Shown: positions 1-12,747, counted from the stretch's first letter. The stretch is 64,000 nucleotides of DNA from Lyophyllum atratum (GCA_014905825.1 JACGCN010000009.1:1426001-1490000), one strand, 5' to 3'. The notes: generated by a model from the letters alone, not told the origin. A program made the numbers and translations.

Positions 1-3000
1 AATCACCCGCATGGACGTCCATTGCCTCGCCAACTCATGCTTGGAGATCACAGAATGATCTGCGTCTGAATCGGCGACCGCCTATCGTTCTCAGACTCGT
101 TAGGTTCTAAAGTGTCGAGCTGGACTTCTTGTGCTACATGATCATCGAGGCTTTCTTAGCCAGACCCCCCAGAATTTGCCTTTGGTCACCTTTTTATGTC
201 AGATCATCTACTGCCGTTAACACTAAGAAGAGTAGCATCTCCGATGCCCAAGACGCGGCTCACCGTCACGACATCGTATCGACCCACACCGGAGTATAGT
301 ATCTGTCTATAACGCAATATCTCTATGCCGGACTCAGGGTCGTGCGCGCATGAGAGGACTGGGAACTTCCATGATCTGACATATGGCTCCTTGTAAACCC
401 TCTTCACCGTTAAGAACCGCTTATCTACGCTGGATCTGCTTATCCCGCACTTGCTTCATACCTAGGGGGTTACTAGCAACAGGTTGTAAATGAAATCAAG
501 GCTTGGGAGGTGTTCAGCGATGAAGGGCTCGGGCGCCGCGCAGGCGCATATTGGTCAAGGTCACAAGTCGAGGTCTCATCTGAACACGTCAGGTAGGGAG
601 AGATGTTTTATCACTACCGGCGGAAAGCACTCTTGAACCCCATCTAGCAAGAATGGATGACGTCGAAAGTAATCATGGTCACCTTATGTCAAAGTAAGCA
701 AGATTGGTCTGTACATACAGCACGTGGTGCGATATTGATTCTCTCTTGCTTTGTGTACTAGAAAGAACAGCGCTATCTAGTTATAGGACTTTCTTATCTA
801 TGATTCGCAATCGCACAAAGCAATTCGGGGGTCCAATCACGCACGTCGTTTAGATTTCATCGACGTTCCGCATATGAGCGACAAAAGATAAAGGTTATGG
901 ACACACGTTGTGCTTCCTGATAAACTAACCCTTGCCCAGGTCTGACACCCTGAAACTTCCTGTACAGCTTTGTGATTACCACAACATGAACGTCCCCTTA
1001 TTTTCATTTCCCGGTTCAGGGATCGTCGATTTCATGAAAGGGCGTAAACCGCGAGGCTAATTGACAGAAAGAAGCCCATGTTCTGCCGAAGAAACTGCAT
1101 GATGAGGCGTCGACGAACACAATAATGAGAACGTGGATTGCATTTTACGCGTAGCCTTCGACTAGCGCGAGGCTTATCGGAATCCGTCGAGATAATACAA
1201 GCAGAAGAGGTGACCGCCGTTTTACTGTCCAGTCGGCCGTCGGTGGTCGAGGAATTCTCGTGTGGTGTGATATTGCATGAGCATATGGGTGAGGAATTTA
1301 TGAAGCCACGATGATCGAAGATTTAAGAGGCGATATCGTAGTTTAGATTGATATCCTCTCTAGCAGCTAATACGATGGGAAATCGGAGTCTCTTGAGACT
1401 AGCAGCACCTGATGAGTGGTCTTGTGCTTCGCTGTCAAGCAGTACTTACTCAACATCAACTCGATAAAGCGCTTTATCTCATCCGGCGGCCAGCTGACGA
1501 GATTCTGAAAATGAGAGCTAGGAGATCCTTGACATGAGTGAATGTACTCACTTCTCATGTAGCAACCGACACACAAGACGACCCCTTAATCTCCGCCAGA
1601 CCACTGAAGCAAAGGAGGACTATGACATCGATATGTATCATTTCCGCCACTTGAAGGACAGATAGGGCACGCTACGATGTCGACGTCAACTTGTAGGTAA
1701 GTCTGAATAGAAGTTTTCGGAACTCGAGGAACCAATCGGTTGTCTAAGCGCAGGATAGAAAAACAAACCTATCAGTGCATGCAGCCTTACGACTCCCTGG
1801 AAGGTCATTAGAAAATAGTACTGCGGCGATGCGCACAAGACACGGGTCGGTATGAATAGCCGGGAAACCTCGGGCGGGGATGAGGACATCGCTTCAGTGT
1901 TCACGCACCTCCGTTTAGACCAGTCCGAGCAGCCTCGAGGTAATTGAATAGTTGGTCGACTGTGAGAGCGGGGAAATCAACCACCCAAACTGCGGGGACG
2001 ATGTAAGTAATCTGTTTGATGGACGGACTGGGCGAAAGTGGAAAGAGTGGCCCACAGAACTTGGAAAAAACATTGACGGTTTGACGGCGGCATGATCATG
2101 ACAGGCCGCCGGCGGAAATATTTGGCGTGATCGTCGAATTTTGCGTGCAAACATGGACCTGGGTTCAAGGATGCCCGCTTATACGATCGCGGTCAGAAAA
2201 TGAGTCAATTGAGCCATGGAAATACGCACTTAACTCGGAGGAAGGGTAGGCTACCCGCCATGATTCCGCTGTTAAAACTTAAAGGTCGCGTACTTACAGC
2301 CTCCAGGAAACTCCGTGACCCTGCATGAAGGTACACGCGGGCATGCCAAGAATCTGCCGCGCGTCATTTGCTGCTCATCAACCGCAATATTGACGATTGG
2401 GTTAAAGGGGTCATAAACGAAGATGAAACTGAGTAAGTCGACGACAGAAACGAGAAAATATGATTGCCGGAAAGGATTTTGAAGCTACATATATTGGTGA
2501 AACAAATGTACCGTCCCTTGAATTGTTGTCAAGCTGCTTAGCTGCCGCTGCAATATATTGACCTGAAACCAGTAAAAACTGTTCATGTTGTGTGGTATGT
2601 ATATGTACATACGGTCTAAGAGTAATATTGATATCTATTAGGAAGGAGTATGTCCTGACCGGAGACCATATGCGTAGAGAAGAGAAGATATGCGGTGAGA
2701 CGTCTAAGTGTGGATGAGATGCATGCGGAAAGCGAAAGCGAGAAAGCGATGATGGTAGTTTGACGTCAACTGAGCCTAGCCAGTTGGCATCTCCAAAGTC
2801 CCGAAAGAAAGGAAAGAAAAGGATACATGAACGCTCGAAACATTCATGATTTTTTCTAGGTACAACTTTAGAGGCGGCTTTGTGGAGGAGCACTGAAGGC
2901 TTACTGTTCGCATCATCAAAGGCGAAGAATTGCTGTTTGACTGAGCGGGTGGCTAGTGGCAAACGTCAATGAGCGGGACTGAACTATACGAAGAACAAAG

Positions 3001-6000
3001 AAAAGACTCACCGCATACGAATAGGGTGACGCTGGAGGATGCTGTGCGAATGACGACGCGGTTTTTGAAAGAGCTTTTTGTAGCTATCGATGTAAAAACA
3101 AGTTAGCACGGAAAGGAGGCCCGAAAAACTGGTTGCAGACTGACCAGGGCTTCGCTCTCTGCAGCTCGCTGTGCGTACATATTGGGATGTAGTGCAACAT
3201 TTTGGATACTGGTGGCTTGCGGTAGGGAGTGTAGTGACGAAGATACACTGGGAAAGGCGACCAGACTCGACCTGTTTGACGCGTCGCGAGTAGACATGGT
3301 GAAAGGGTCGGAGAGATTGCAACCGGGGGATGCTGAGCAGGACACCTAGGGTGGGCAGCGGGTATGCAAGAGGCCAGAAAGAGTGAGCGGCCGAGTAGGA
3401 ACACGGAAGAGGACCAAGGCGAAACCGGGGTGAGGAGGTATATTGGCGGTTGTAAGGGCGACTTTATAGACTTGCTTGTGAGCATGCGTGACAGGGTTTG
3501 TATCTCACGCTTTCGATCATTTCTACACTGGACTCATTACGGTAAGGAGGCTGCATCAATTCCGCAAGCCCATGTGAGCCTACGACAAGATGTGAACTGA
3601 GATCTTCACACAAGACCTAGCGGAAGGAAGGTCTGCTGTTGGCGTTCATCTGCTAATACTCATCTCGGTCGCTACCACCTCCCCGATCCAGCGATACGAT
3701 TCAAGATCGCTCACCGGCGGCTGCTGCCGGGCAAATCAGGGCCTGGTTAAGGCTGCCTCGAGGTAACGGGTAATCAGCTCACATGCCAGAGCGAATTCTG
3801 GGGTGGTCATCTTATGAGGGGTATCCAGGTAATATCATCCCTGCATTCGTTCAGCATGTGTGCGGAACCTTTCACCCCATCTGCAGGCTTGGGATCGCAG
3901 TCTCCGGTACAACCATCAGCGAGTTATTACTTTCTCGCCTACACGCTCTTGGGAACGATTCAGTGAAACCCGAGTGAGTTGATCATCTGCGCAACGAAAT
4001 GTCGTCTTTCGATGCGACCGACTAAGCAAACTCTATTTTACCCGGATGTTTTACACCTGCAGGCTTCCGCGCCTCTCAATGTGGATTTAAGCTGCAGGAC
4101 ATCTGCCGCACCGGACATTTGACCTCCAGGAATGGCTGCGACAGTCGTGGATGCGAGTTGCAAGCCCTGATGACTCGGAACAAATCTTAACAAAATATGT
4201 ACGGCGCTCCGTCATCATCTTGACAGCCATGTATAGATGTAGATGGGTGAATCTAAAGTAAGTTCCAGTGGAGATTCGCCCTGCGAGGCTTTCATCTTAC
4301 CTGACGGTTCATGCGCGCGCTCCACCACATAGGTCTGACATCATCAGCCAGGAGTTTTTGCCCTGAAACGCTCTCAGGCGCCACGACGTGACCATGGTGC
4401 GTAGTGTCCCCCATGTGTATGTCTGGAGGACAACTTCTTCGACTTTAGATAGTGCGACGCTCAGGATAGTAATCGATTCCAAGAGACCGCATCTCGAAGC
4501 TAATCGGACGGGAGCAGCGACCCCGATATATGAAGACCCTGTACTGTGTTAAGGTTTGTCTAACCAATCCCACTGCATTCTTACGTTCTTATATCTAGGG
4601 ACCCCTAAGAACCCACCAATGGTGGTTCTCGTCTTCCCAACACTCCACATATGAATGCCGTCTATGAGCCAGGTGAGGGTATCTTCATTATCGGAGTGGC
4701 GGAATCATCTTATCGGGTTATCTCTACAATCTTAGGGTTCGCTATGCGCCATATGCTGACGTGTTAGAGTAGGAGAACAGAGCATGGTGTGTACTACACA
4801 CTGTGTAGGCGTCAATTTATTACCATCTCTTGGACGTGGGACCTTTTCTTATTTCGGGCGATGACCATTAGATCCGTCCGCCTTGAACCGCGATCCATCA
4901 ACTTCTCCTGCGATTTCTCAGGTGTGTACGGTATGTTTTAAAAACGTACGAGAGCCGTAATTCACTCATGGCTGAGCAGGTGTGATGTCCTGCAATTCAA
5001 GGGCACAGAAACCTCATAGACACGACGCCAGAACTTCTCTGCGGCCTTCCGCAATGTCGTCATGGGACATTAAACGAGGGTCGCCCAACTTGATTGCCAG
5101 CATCATTCACAACCGGCAACAAACAAGGTTCGCGGAGCGCGCTACTATCCAAGTCAGACGACCTCCGTGACGTTCGCAGGATGCGTATGCCACATGGAAT
5201 AGCGACACCTACGCGACACCCATCCCCTGTCTACATCGAAGGAGGTGGGAAAGCTGGGAATTGCCGCGGACTTTTGGGAGGTGACTCCACGATTCCTGTG
5301 GACGCGATTTCGGTGTTGTGCGCGACGGGCTGCCAACTGGATGGAGTCTGCGACGCGCCGGACTGGAAACGTCGAGAAGGCATAAGCTGGACGTAATCCC
5401 ACCTGTCCTGATATGCCCGCGCACGCTCGAGATCGGGCGTTTTGAAAGTTTGTTCCTGCGGTATTGCTGTTGCATTTGCTGCCTAGGGAAGAGGGGCACG
5501 CCCACGAGGCGCGGGGATGATAGTGGGCTTTACGGCAGTCAGTATGCGTCTACGGAGGAACGTAAGCAGTCCTGGTGTTACAGTACGTGCCGGACGTCGT
5601 CGTAAGCCGTAAGCTATACAAAGGTCCCGACTGTCCAAAGAGTAAAGATACGGCGAAGCCCAGATGGCTTGATCCTGCTGGGTGACGCGTTAACGTACAT
5701 GATAGATTTTGAGCGCGATGGGCTCACGCCGTTGAAAGAACTTGCTAGAACAAGTCAACCACTGGAGTTAACTTAAGCTCTTCTTTGGCCAACCCTTGAC
5801 CACGAGCAAGCTCCTGATCGGCCATAAAGTACGACTGAACTATATTTACCTTGGCAATCACGCAAAGCTTTGATTAGATCACCCATTCCCAAGTGTCCTC
5901 GTAGGCCGAAAAGGAATTTCAGCACTGGTCAAGCTTTTACATTGAACGGCGTGAACGATCCCCTGGCCTTCTTCGGAAATCACCTTTTCCGCTCGTGGGA

Positions 6001-6950
6001 CTCCCGTAGGTGAATTTGAAATTCCATGTAGTTGGGAAAGGATTCGCAGTTTCCTATCGCGTTGAAGAGACGGGCTGGGTGTATGCACAGCCTACTTACA
6101 TCTCGGGCTCGAGTGGGGACTGTGTCATGGTATTCATAGGACAAACCCCTTTGCTTTCGGACACATCACCGAAATGATCCAGGTAGGGTGGCCTGAACAG
6201 GCCTGAACCAAGAACGGTCTCGCGATGGAAAGAGTGAGATCATGATCATACCGTCGACTTTGGACTGATCTGAGTGTCGTCCTCCACCCCTTCGACTCAT
6301 CTCTGATCTTAGTGCGGAAACTTCGTCTTGATCGCCTTAAGCTTGGTATTCCCATGAATGGAGGTACGTATGTATGGCGACACCCGGCCATTGCGTACAC
6401 GGAGACAGACCTGGACCTGTCTGGCCTCAACAAAATCTGAGTCCAACACCGTGACTCTCGTGCCGCCGCCGCAGTCAATCGTCCTTAGTTACAATGTAGC
6501 GGAGGTAGTTACCACATTAGTAAACATAGTAAACAGACGCCGGATCCGAAACAGTGTACCCCGGCGATGCACTCGAAAAAAGGTGTCCAACATCTGAAAA
6601 CCTAATTGTGCGGGAATCGAGGGGCTGGGCTGCCCAATAACTTGTGATTACATAGGCCAGTGCATTCTAGAATCAGAAAACCGCAGCAGGGAAGCACCCG
6701 CAACAATGAACCTAAGAAGAGCTCTGCATCGTGTGGCCCCTTCGAAGTGTTATCGACTCATGTATGGCCTGCAATGCCACGGTCAATACAGTCGAATGGC
6801 TTGCTATTCGTTGAGCATCAAGAGCACGCATTATCGCCCCAAGCGAAGCGTTCTCGAACCGCAGCCCTGCAACGCCAGAACAAGTAACAATCGTCTGAGA
6901 ACCCGTCTAGAGCACCGAGCGAGGGAAGAGAACCACCGCAACTGATACGC
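1..6950. other. Gene-free stretch, no supported coding region
   Basis: I see no open frame that reads like a protein and no pair of frames joined by convincing splice sites. The longest frames here (183 residues at 2411-2962 minus, 133 residues at 3084-3485 minus) have shuffled, low-information composition and overlap equally poor frames. A short minus-strand stretch around 6335-6440 and another around 6000-6040 read somewhat like exons, with a possible GT-AG intron between 6098 and 6044. I could not link them into a gene or a family. The stretch may be decayed transposon or old intergenic sequence; nothing in it identifies an element. Confidence 0.5.
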
Positions 6951-7043
6951 AAAGCACCCATGCCGCGGCACCAAAAACAGGATTGTATTCAGCCGCCGGA
7001 TCACCAACCCTATCCTCATAGCACTGAAAGAAGGGGGTGCCGG

Positions 7044-10000
7044 CTACGTCCCCCCCTTAACCAGACTCGCCGCAAACTGCTCCATCCCAATGATCTGGAA
7101 CATCCCATTCCGTGCCCACTCGCTTCCAATCCCGAATTCTCTCCTCCACGCTCGACCTGGATAAGAGGTTAGAGGGTGTTTTTGACGGGAGGGTGGGACG
7201 TGTGGCTCACTGAGACCGTCTTCCCAGGCGTACAGTTCGACTCTCCAGCCTCGTTTGAGTGCCGTGCGGACGGGGCCTGTGGGATGGGGAATGTGTGGTC
7301 AGTACACGAGCTTCTGCGGAAGATAGGAGTAGGAGCAGGCGGGGAAGGGACGATTCAAAGTGTTACAACCAGAACGATGGGGCACAAGAAAGAGCGAACG
7401 AAAGTGCAACCCCAGCGATTACGCCAGGGAGAATAACGAGACCGAAAAGCAAGGGGAATAATCACGAAAGAGGCAGATACGCCAGGGTAACAGGGACGAA
7501 GATGACAGGAGTGAACGGAAAACGGGGAAAGGGACGATCCAAGGTGTTACACCAGAATGTTGGAATACAGGAACGAGCGAACGAAAGAGCGAAGCCCGGC
7601 GATTACGCCAGGAAGGATAAAAGAGCGAAAGACAGGAGAAAACCATGACAGAGGCAGTTACGCCAGAGGAACAGGGTTGAACACCACAGGAGACGAACGG
7701 AAAATGGGAAAAGGGACGATGCAAGGTATTACATCGGAACGATTGGGATACAGCAAAGAGAGGACGAAATTGCAACCCCGGCGATTACGCAAGTAAGCAT
7801 AAAGAAAACGAAAGAAAGGGGGAATATTACGCCAGAGGCAATCACACCAGGAGAACACCACCAGAGAGTAACGTAAAATGGTCAACAGCGATCCTGCCCC
7901 GCCCCCTCCCCCCTCCCCGAGGCGCAAGTCAGGCGCCCCCAAAGCAAAAAGCAAAAAGCAAAAAGCAGGAAAAAAGCAAAAAAAAGTCAAAGAAAGACCC
8001 ACCTAAAAACCCATCCTCACTAAACTGCCCCACATTCCCATCCCCGGTGGCAAGCACAATCGTCGCCCCCTCCGGCACCTCATCCGTCGCAGCCAGCGCC
8101 TGGTGCAGCTTCAGCTGCAGCAGCTCGTCCACCCCCTGCTCGCGGTACCTGATCCTCGGGGTCTTGCCTTGTTCTCGGGGTTGGGGTTGGTGGGGTGGTT
8201 GTAATTGTGGAGGTTGGGGTTGAGGGGGTGGTTGAGACTGTGGTTGTGGTGGTGACGGCGTGAAATGCTGCCCGAGCACACTAGACCCCGGTGCGAAAGA
8301 CGAAGTAACTCCATCCGGCGTCTGCGTCCCGACGCCGAGCTGTGGAGGCGCAAAAGAAGACGCAGGACCGCCCCCGCCCCCGCTCCTCCCCACCCCCTTC
8401 CCTCCCTCCCCGCCGATGTTTATGCCAGGGCTCCCCGCACTATCCGCACTAGTACTCCCCGAAACACCCCTCGCATGGCTCTTCCCTTTCTTCGGGCTCC
8501 AACTGGGGTTCCTGCCGCCGCTGTGGGTCCTTCCGTGGTTCTTCTCCCGTCGGTCCATGCCATCACCTCCAAGGCCGCATCAGCACATCATACACGCACC
8601 CCAAAACAAGGAGGGGACGCACCCAAATCAGGAACCCTCAAATACACCCTAACCTCATACCCCAACCTCTCCATCCCCTCCATCGGCTGATACAAAGGGC
8701 TCGAGGTCACCACCACCCTCCCTGCAAATACACACGCATACACATTCATCAGCACCCTCTCTCTCTCAAAAAAAAAGAAAGAGCAAAAAAAAGAAAGAAG
8801 ACCAAAAAAGAAAAAAAAAGGAAAGAGAAAGGGAAGGGAAGGGAAGAAAAGGAAAGGGAACGCACGGGTGATAGGCCGCCCGCGCTCGAGAATGAGGGAG
8901 AGGGCCGTATGCGACAAGTGCCGCGCCGGGCGCTTGGTCTGGTGCTTCGGCTGCTCCACCACCTCCTCCCCCTCCTCAGCGTCCCCCTCCTCGTCAGCTG
9001 CGTCGGGAAACAAATCCAAATCCTCCTCTTGCGTCTGCGTCTCCCCACCCCCTGCCCCGCCTCTCGTGCCACCCCGTCCCTCACCACCCCGCGCGCCCCC
9101 GATTAACAAGATGTCGTCCGAGGACGTAGATACAGAGATAGGAGTAGGAATAGATACGGGGTCTGATACATTAGACGCAGATACAGCTGCAGATACAGAT
9201 CCATGCCAGGCCTTGCCTTTAGATCGCGCGGGGCTGGTAGGCGAAACGGGTGCGTCGGTGCCCACAGATAGGGACCTAGCAGCCGTAGCGAACGACGGAA
9301 GCGGAATCGGGGTCGTCTGCGTCATAGTCGTAGCGTGGTGCGTAAGAACCTTAATAGGCCGCAAATTAGGTCGAGGAGGCGGGTGGCGTTTAAGATACGT
9401 CAACAGTCCAAAAAGGATATTAGAGCTGCATATACCGTCGTTACATCAGAGACAGAAGAGAAGAAGAGAAAGGAGGGAGGGGGAAAACGCAACTGGTCGA
9501 TAAATACATGTATAGGCGGGTCGCCCGGCCCCGGCGCCCGGCCTCGTGGGTCCAGCTCCATCTCCATCTCGGGGTCCAAGTCCTGCGCCCCATCGCCACT
9601 TGCGGCGAGCAACTTCTTCTCGACGCCCGCCAGCCGGGTGCGCTCGGTGGGGCAGACTTGGGCGAGGTAGCGGGCGAGGGTGACGAGTCTGTGCGTGGCG
9701 GTAGGAGGGGCAAGGAGGGAGCGGAGAGAGGGGGTAGAGCGGGAGTGGGATAGGATGGGCTTGTGTTTGGATCGGGAGCGGGAGCGGCGGCGCGGGGACT
9801 TGGGGGTGGTAAAGTCGGAGGACATGGCGGCGCTAGGGGACAGAGGCGTCGACTTGGATATGGGCACGAGGCGGGGCTGGTATTCGTGCTCGTCGTCGCC
9901 CTCGTCCTCTTCTTCCTCCTCGACGGGGTGGTATAGTACATGGGCCTCGTTGTCGGAGGTATTAAATAATCGGGCCTTGGGGGGCCTGCGTCGGCGTCGT

Positions 10001-10703
10001 TTGCGACGGGGTTCTATTCCACTCGGCGTGTGTGAGTAAAGTCACAACCAATGAAGAGGCGTCCCAAAAAAAGAACAAGGAGGGGATAATTACCTATGAC
10101 GTGTTTCCATGCATCAGGACTACTCGCCGTCTTCGCATCCAGCCGTGCCCTTTCCGCCGCGAGGAAACTCAGCGCCTCGTCCAGGTACCCCAGGGACGGC
10201 TGGAACTCCAGCTCCATCTCCAGCTCGAGTTCTCGCGCGGGGGAGTCGAACAGGGAGGGCTGGGTTTGTAGTGGGGAGAGCGACAAGTAGCTGTCGGGTG
10301 GTAAGGATAGGGAGGAGGCGCTGTCGTCGAGGACAGTCTCGATGGTGACGGAGCGTGCGCCCTCCGTCTCCGTGTCATTGTCATTGTCGTGGTCGTTGCT
10401 CTCGGACGCGAGGTACTCCTGCACATGGTTCCACACCGTCGAGCGGCGCCCCGAGCCGTCGGTGCCCGTGCCCGTGTCCTGGCCTAGAGAGGATCCGGAT
10501 GCGGTGGTGCCAGAGTCGTGGTAGGGCGGGACGATGCGCGGTGGCGGCTGGAGGTAGATCCATTCGCGGAGGACGGTGTTGAACGCGCCGAGGTCGGGGA
10601 GGTCGTCCGAGGTGTAGTGGGAGTCGGAGGCGGCTGAGGTGAATGAGAAGGGGCTGATGGGGGCTCGGGGCGATGCGTTGGTGGAGGTTGTTGATGCGGG
10701 CAT
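7044..10703 (-). CDS. NYN/PIN-like domain protein (putative RNase), 7 exons
   Basis: Joined exons, in minus order, are 10703-10094, 10013-9494, 9425-8866, 8721-8623, 8566-8003, 7276-7211 and 7156-7044. They give 843 residues in one frame with GT-AG introns. The NYN-like (PIN-fold) domain is split by long Ser/Pro/Gly-rich inserts. The first acidic motif VFIDHSNILFG lies near residues 373-383. A second part, GVDELLQLK then IVLATGDGNVGQF, lies near residues 740-780. The end of the fold, RGWRVELYAWE, lies near 790-800. NYN domains are metal-dependent RNases of the PIN superfamily. Activity here is inferred from the conserved Asp residues and was not shown. The N-terminal ~370 residues are acidic, Ser-rich and look disordered, with an Arg/Lys-rich patch just after exon 1. 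The start was chosen at MPASTTSTNA; an in-frame Met at 10826 is possible. The fifth intron is unusually long and holds tandem repeats. Confidence 0.82.
7344..7880. repeat. Tandem repeat, about 3 x 180 bp, inside the NYN gene intron
   Basis: Three head-to-tail diverged units start near 7344, 7522 and 7702. Each unit begins with a GGGAAAGGGACGAT-like segment followed by a GTRTTACA segment, and contains the core GGCGATTACGC and later a TTACGCCAG-type segment. The units differ by substitutions and small indels, so the array is old. It lies wholly inside the 726-base intron 8002-7277 of the minus-strand NYN gene. It explains why that intron is about ten times longer than the gene's other introns. 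Confidence 0.8.
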
Positions 10704-12228
10704 ACAGTGATAGGAATAGAGTACAGATAATGTAGAAGGAAGGAAGGGGAGATGTAAGGTGTGGACCTGCCTGGAGCCTCGAGGCGTGGTGGCCGTGTGA
10801 TTGGAGGAGGAGATTTTGGTGATCATTATGACTCATGATCACTAAATATTTCCATACTTGACTCCGTCTTATGACTTGCATATTCAAGCCACTCCAACGC
10901 CTGGCCTGAGTACTCAAACAGCGAGACTGATCTTCCTCTAACAGTACAGGACCGGTACTACAAAGTTACTGTGACTGATACACATACATACCCCCATACC
11001 ATCCAGGCCACCGGACGCTGAACCTGCGCTCTAGAAACGCCGAACACCCATACCCTTGCAATGGCTGCCTTTCTTACCCCCATATACTCGCTAGCAAAAT
11101 GGAAAGGGCCAGCGACTTGCACGGGGGAGATGGAGACCTTCTCGTATCTCGAAGCCTTGCTTGGGAGGGAGTAGGTCATCACTGGGGCTCTGCAGCTGCT
11201 TCGACCCACTTCTCCATTCTGCAGTTCTTTCTACCTCCACCTCGGGGACAGCGGCTTGGCTTCATCGAAACAGCACCCGTCTCCGGGGTCTAGTCGAAGG
11301 ATGCTGCAAGATTGTGGATGATCGAAGTAGCAAGGTACGCGTTCTGAATTTCCTTCGACCCTTGGCATCTATCTGAAAAAAAAAATCAAGATGAACTTAT
11401 GAACAGCGCCTGGACTTGAGCAGCTAATCAGACTCCAACCTGTGCTATGAAGTCAAGAGGAATCGGGGAGGCCATTTCTCAATTTACCCTCGAATGCCGG
11501 GGATCGAGCCACGTTTACGTAGGTATCGCTGCTGCGGTATGGGCACCGAGTTCGTGCAAGCACGCGACCCTCAGCCCGGTCCTGGCAATGCATATGTACC
11601 GGCAGTTTTCTACCACCAAGACCCGTCCGCCCTCCTCTTCCTTCAACCTCTCCGTCTATCGATGATTGTCGAGATTGTCTAGATAAACAGCTTCCGGTGC
11701 GGGGCGAGCGTGGGCTGTATGAACTCCGAGGGGTGTGCTTGGGGTGGGTGGGTGCGGTGGCGTGAAGGAGGGGAGGGGAAGGGAGGAGCTATCAGGACGA
11801 TGGGTTGAAGCTTGAGAGAACTTGACGTGATTCGATTGGGAGGGGCGAGGCATGTTCGCTCGTGTCGGATTTTTGTCTCTGAGAGACATAGGGCACGGGT
11901 GGAATTAAACATATTTGGGTAGTCGATGTACAGACTGTGTTTAATTTCCAATGCTCATCCTTCTCAAATACAAGTCGTCTCTAAACCTGTTTCACGATGA
12001 AATATCGGGTAACGAACTCACAGCCCCGAATAGTGCTTCAAGGATGGGGCCATCCTCGTCGATCGACCAGGGCCCAGGCTGAGGCGCGTCCAAGCCCAAC
12101 TCATCACATGACCATGGATCCACCACCCCACCCCGGCACCCGCGTCGACGCCATCCGCTGCTGCTACAACGACGACGCCACCGACCTCGTCGCCACCGCC
12201 TCCGAGCAGTGGTCGTCGACCGGAAGCT
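10704..12228. other. Intergenic, with diverged duplicated segments
   Basis: No gene is supported here. 10979-11112 is related to 13123-13310: both share a segment with CTCTAGAA, then CCCTTGCAATGGCTGCCTTTCT or a variant, then a CCCGTATACTC-like stretch. 11824-12208 is a diverged copy of the Nup37 promoter and first exon and is annotated separately. An A-run occurs near 11377. Short frames such as 11447-11665 look random. Confidence 0.5.
11824..12208 (+). pseudogene. Nup37 promoter plus first-exon relic
   Basis: This segment aligns with 13982-14360, the upstream region and first exon of the intact Nup37 gene. Shared parts include the GGGGCGAGGCATGTT segment, the GGATTTTTGTCTCTGAGA segment and the coding start. 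The relic encodes a start like the intact gene, with RVDAIRCCYNDDATDL in place of RVDAVRCCYNDDATDL. The similarity stops at 12208, where the sequence passes directly into the 107-residue gene block that in the full locus lies downstream of Nup37. The other five Nup37 exons are missing. This is therefore a truncated, non-functional copy produced by duplication plus internal deletion. Confidence 0.8.
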
Positions 12229-12552
12229 TCATGCATATTTATACCATCTGGGCTCCAACTCCGTGTTCAAGACTTCCTTGAACTTATCCAGGTTTCTTCG
12301 CGCTGGCATCGGAAAACGGTCCATGGCATCATTGGAGGCGACGGCAAGGCATCTCCGAAGTTTGCCGTTGACCCTCACCCCAACCAGCCTCCCATGTCCA
12401 AAGAGTCCTCCGCGAACGAAGAGGTGGGTCGCTGCCTCGACGATGGTATTATGCTTGGCGTTCTTAGATTCGTCTGTTCCGAGCTTCATCTCCATGCCGT
12501 AATCCAACATCTGTTCGTCGCTAACGATGTAACCCAGCATTTTCACGGACAT
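12229..12552 (-). CDS. Small 107-residue protein, paralogue 1, unknown function
   Basis: This is an uninterrupted 107-residue frame starting MSVKMLGYIVSDEQ and ending EPRWYKYA. It is roughly 80 percent identical by eye to the protein at 16142-16465, with no stop or frameshift in either copy. A central block AATHLFVRGGLFGHGRLVG is identical in both, which suggests constraint. No signal peptide or membrane segment is seen. Upstream lie a TATA box at 12747-12739 and a probable 5' untranslated intron (12609-12565, GTACGT to CGCAG); both features are shared with the paralogue. The stop codon lies about 20 bases from a truncated Nup37 exon, so the 3' flank is rearranged. I do not recognise the family; it may be an Agaricomycete-restricted small protein. 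Confidence 0.7.
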   Translation of the reverse strand: MSVKMLGYIVSDEQMLDYGMEMKLGTDESKNAKHNTIVEAATHLFVRGGLFGHGRLVGVRVNGKLRRCLAVASNDAMDRFPMPARRNLDKFKEVLNTELEPRWYKYA

Positions 12553-12564
12553 CTCTGAGGTGAA

Positions 12565-12609
12565 CTGCGGGTCAGCAAGGGACACAGAGTCGAGCGATGA
12601 TATACGTAC
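12565..12609 (-). promoter_or_regulatory. Probable 5' UTR intron of paralogue 1
   Basis: The 45-base segment begins GTACGTATATC and ends GACCCGCAG on the minus strand, 13 bases before the start codon of the 107-residue gene. The same arrangement, with a GTACGT donor and a GACGCAG acceptor, precedes the paralogue at 16465. The upstream leader back to the TATA box has no ATG, so the first exon would be non-coding. Confidence 0.6.
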
Positions 12610-12738
12610 TAGGCAAAATCCTTTGTTTGAATGAGGATGCGGGATGTGGCTTTGTCCTGATTGGAGAGTTACGTTTTCAAGGCTGTCGTAGAGGCAGTGC
12701 AAGTGCAAGTCGTTATTTTGTGGAACTGGACAACGCGG

Positions 12739-12747
12739 CTTTATATA
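12739..12747 (-). promoter_or_regulatory. TATA box of 107-residue gene, paralogue 1
   Basis: The minus strand reads TATATAAAG followed by a conserved leader (CGTTGTCCAGTTCCACAAAAT). The same motif and leader occur at 16654-16646 before the second copy. The distance to the start codon is about 190 bases including the 5' UTR intron. Confidence 0.6.

Noticed and set aside
2411..2962. 183-residue minus-strand open frame
   Set aside because: Composition is Ser/Phe/His-rich without domain-like order, no splice partners, and the surrounding frames look equally random.
8260..9503. Long plus-strand frames (130, 141 and 211 residues)
   Set aside because: They are antisense shadows of the Pro/Ser/Gly-rich exons of the minus-strand NYN gene, which has conserved motifs and valid splice sites.
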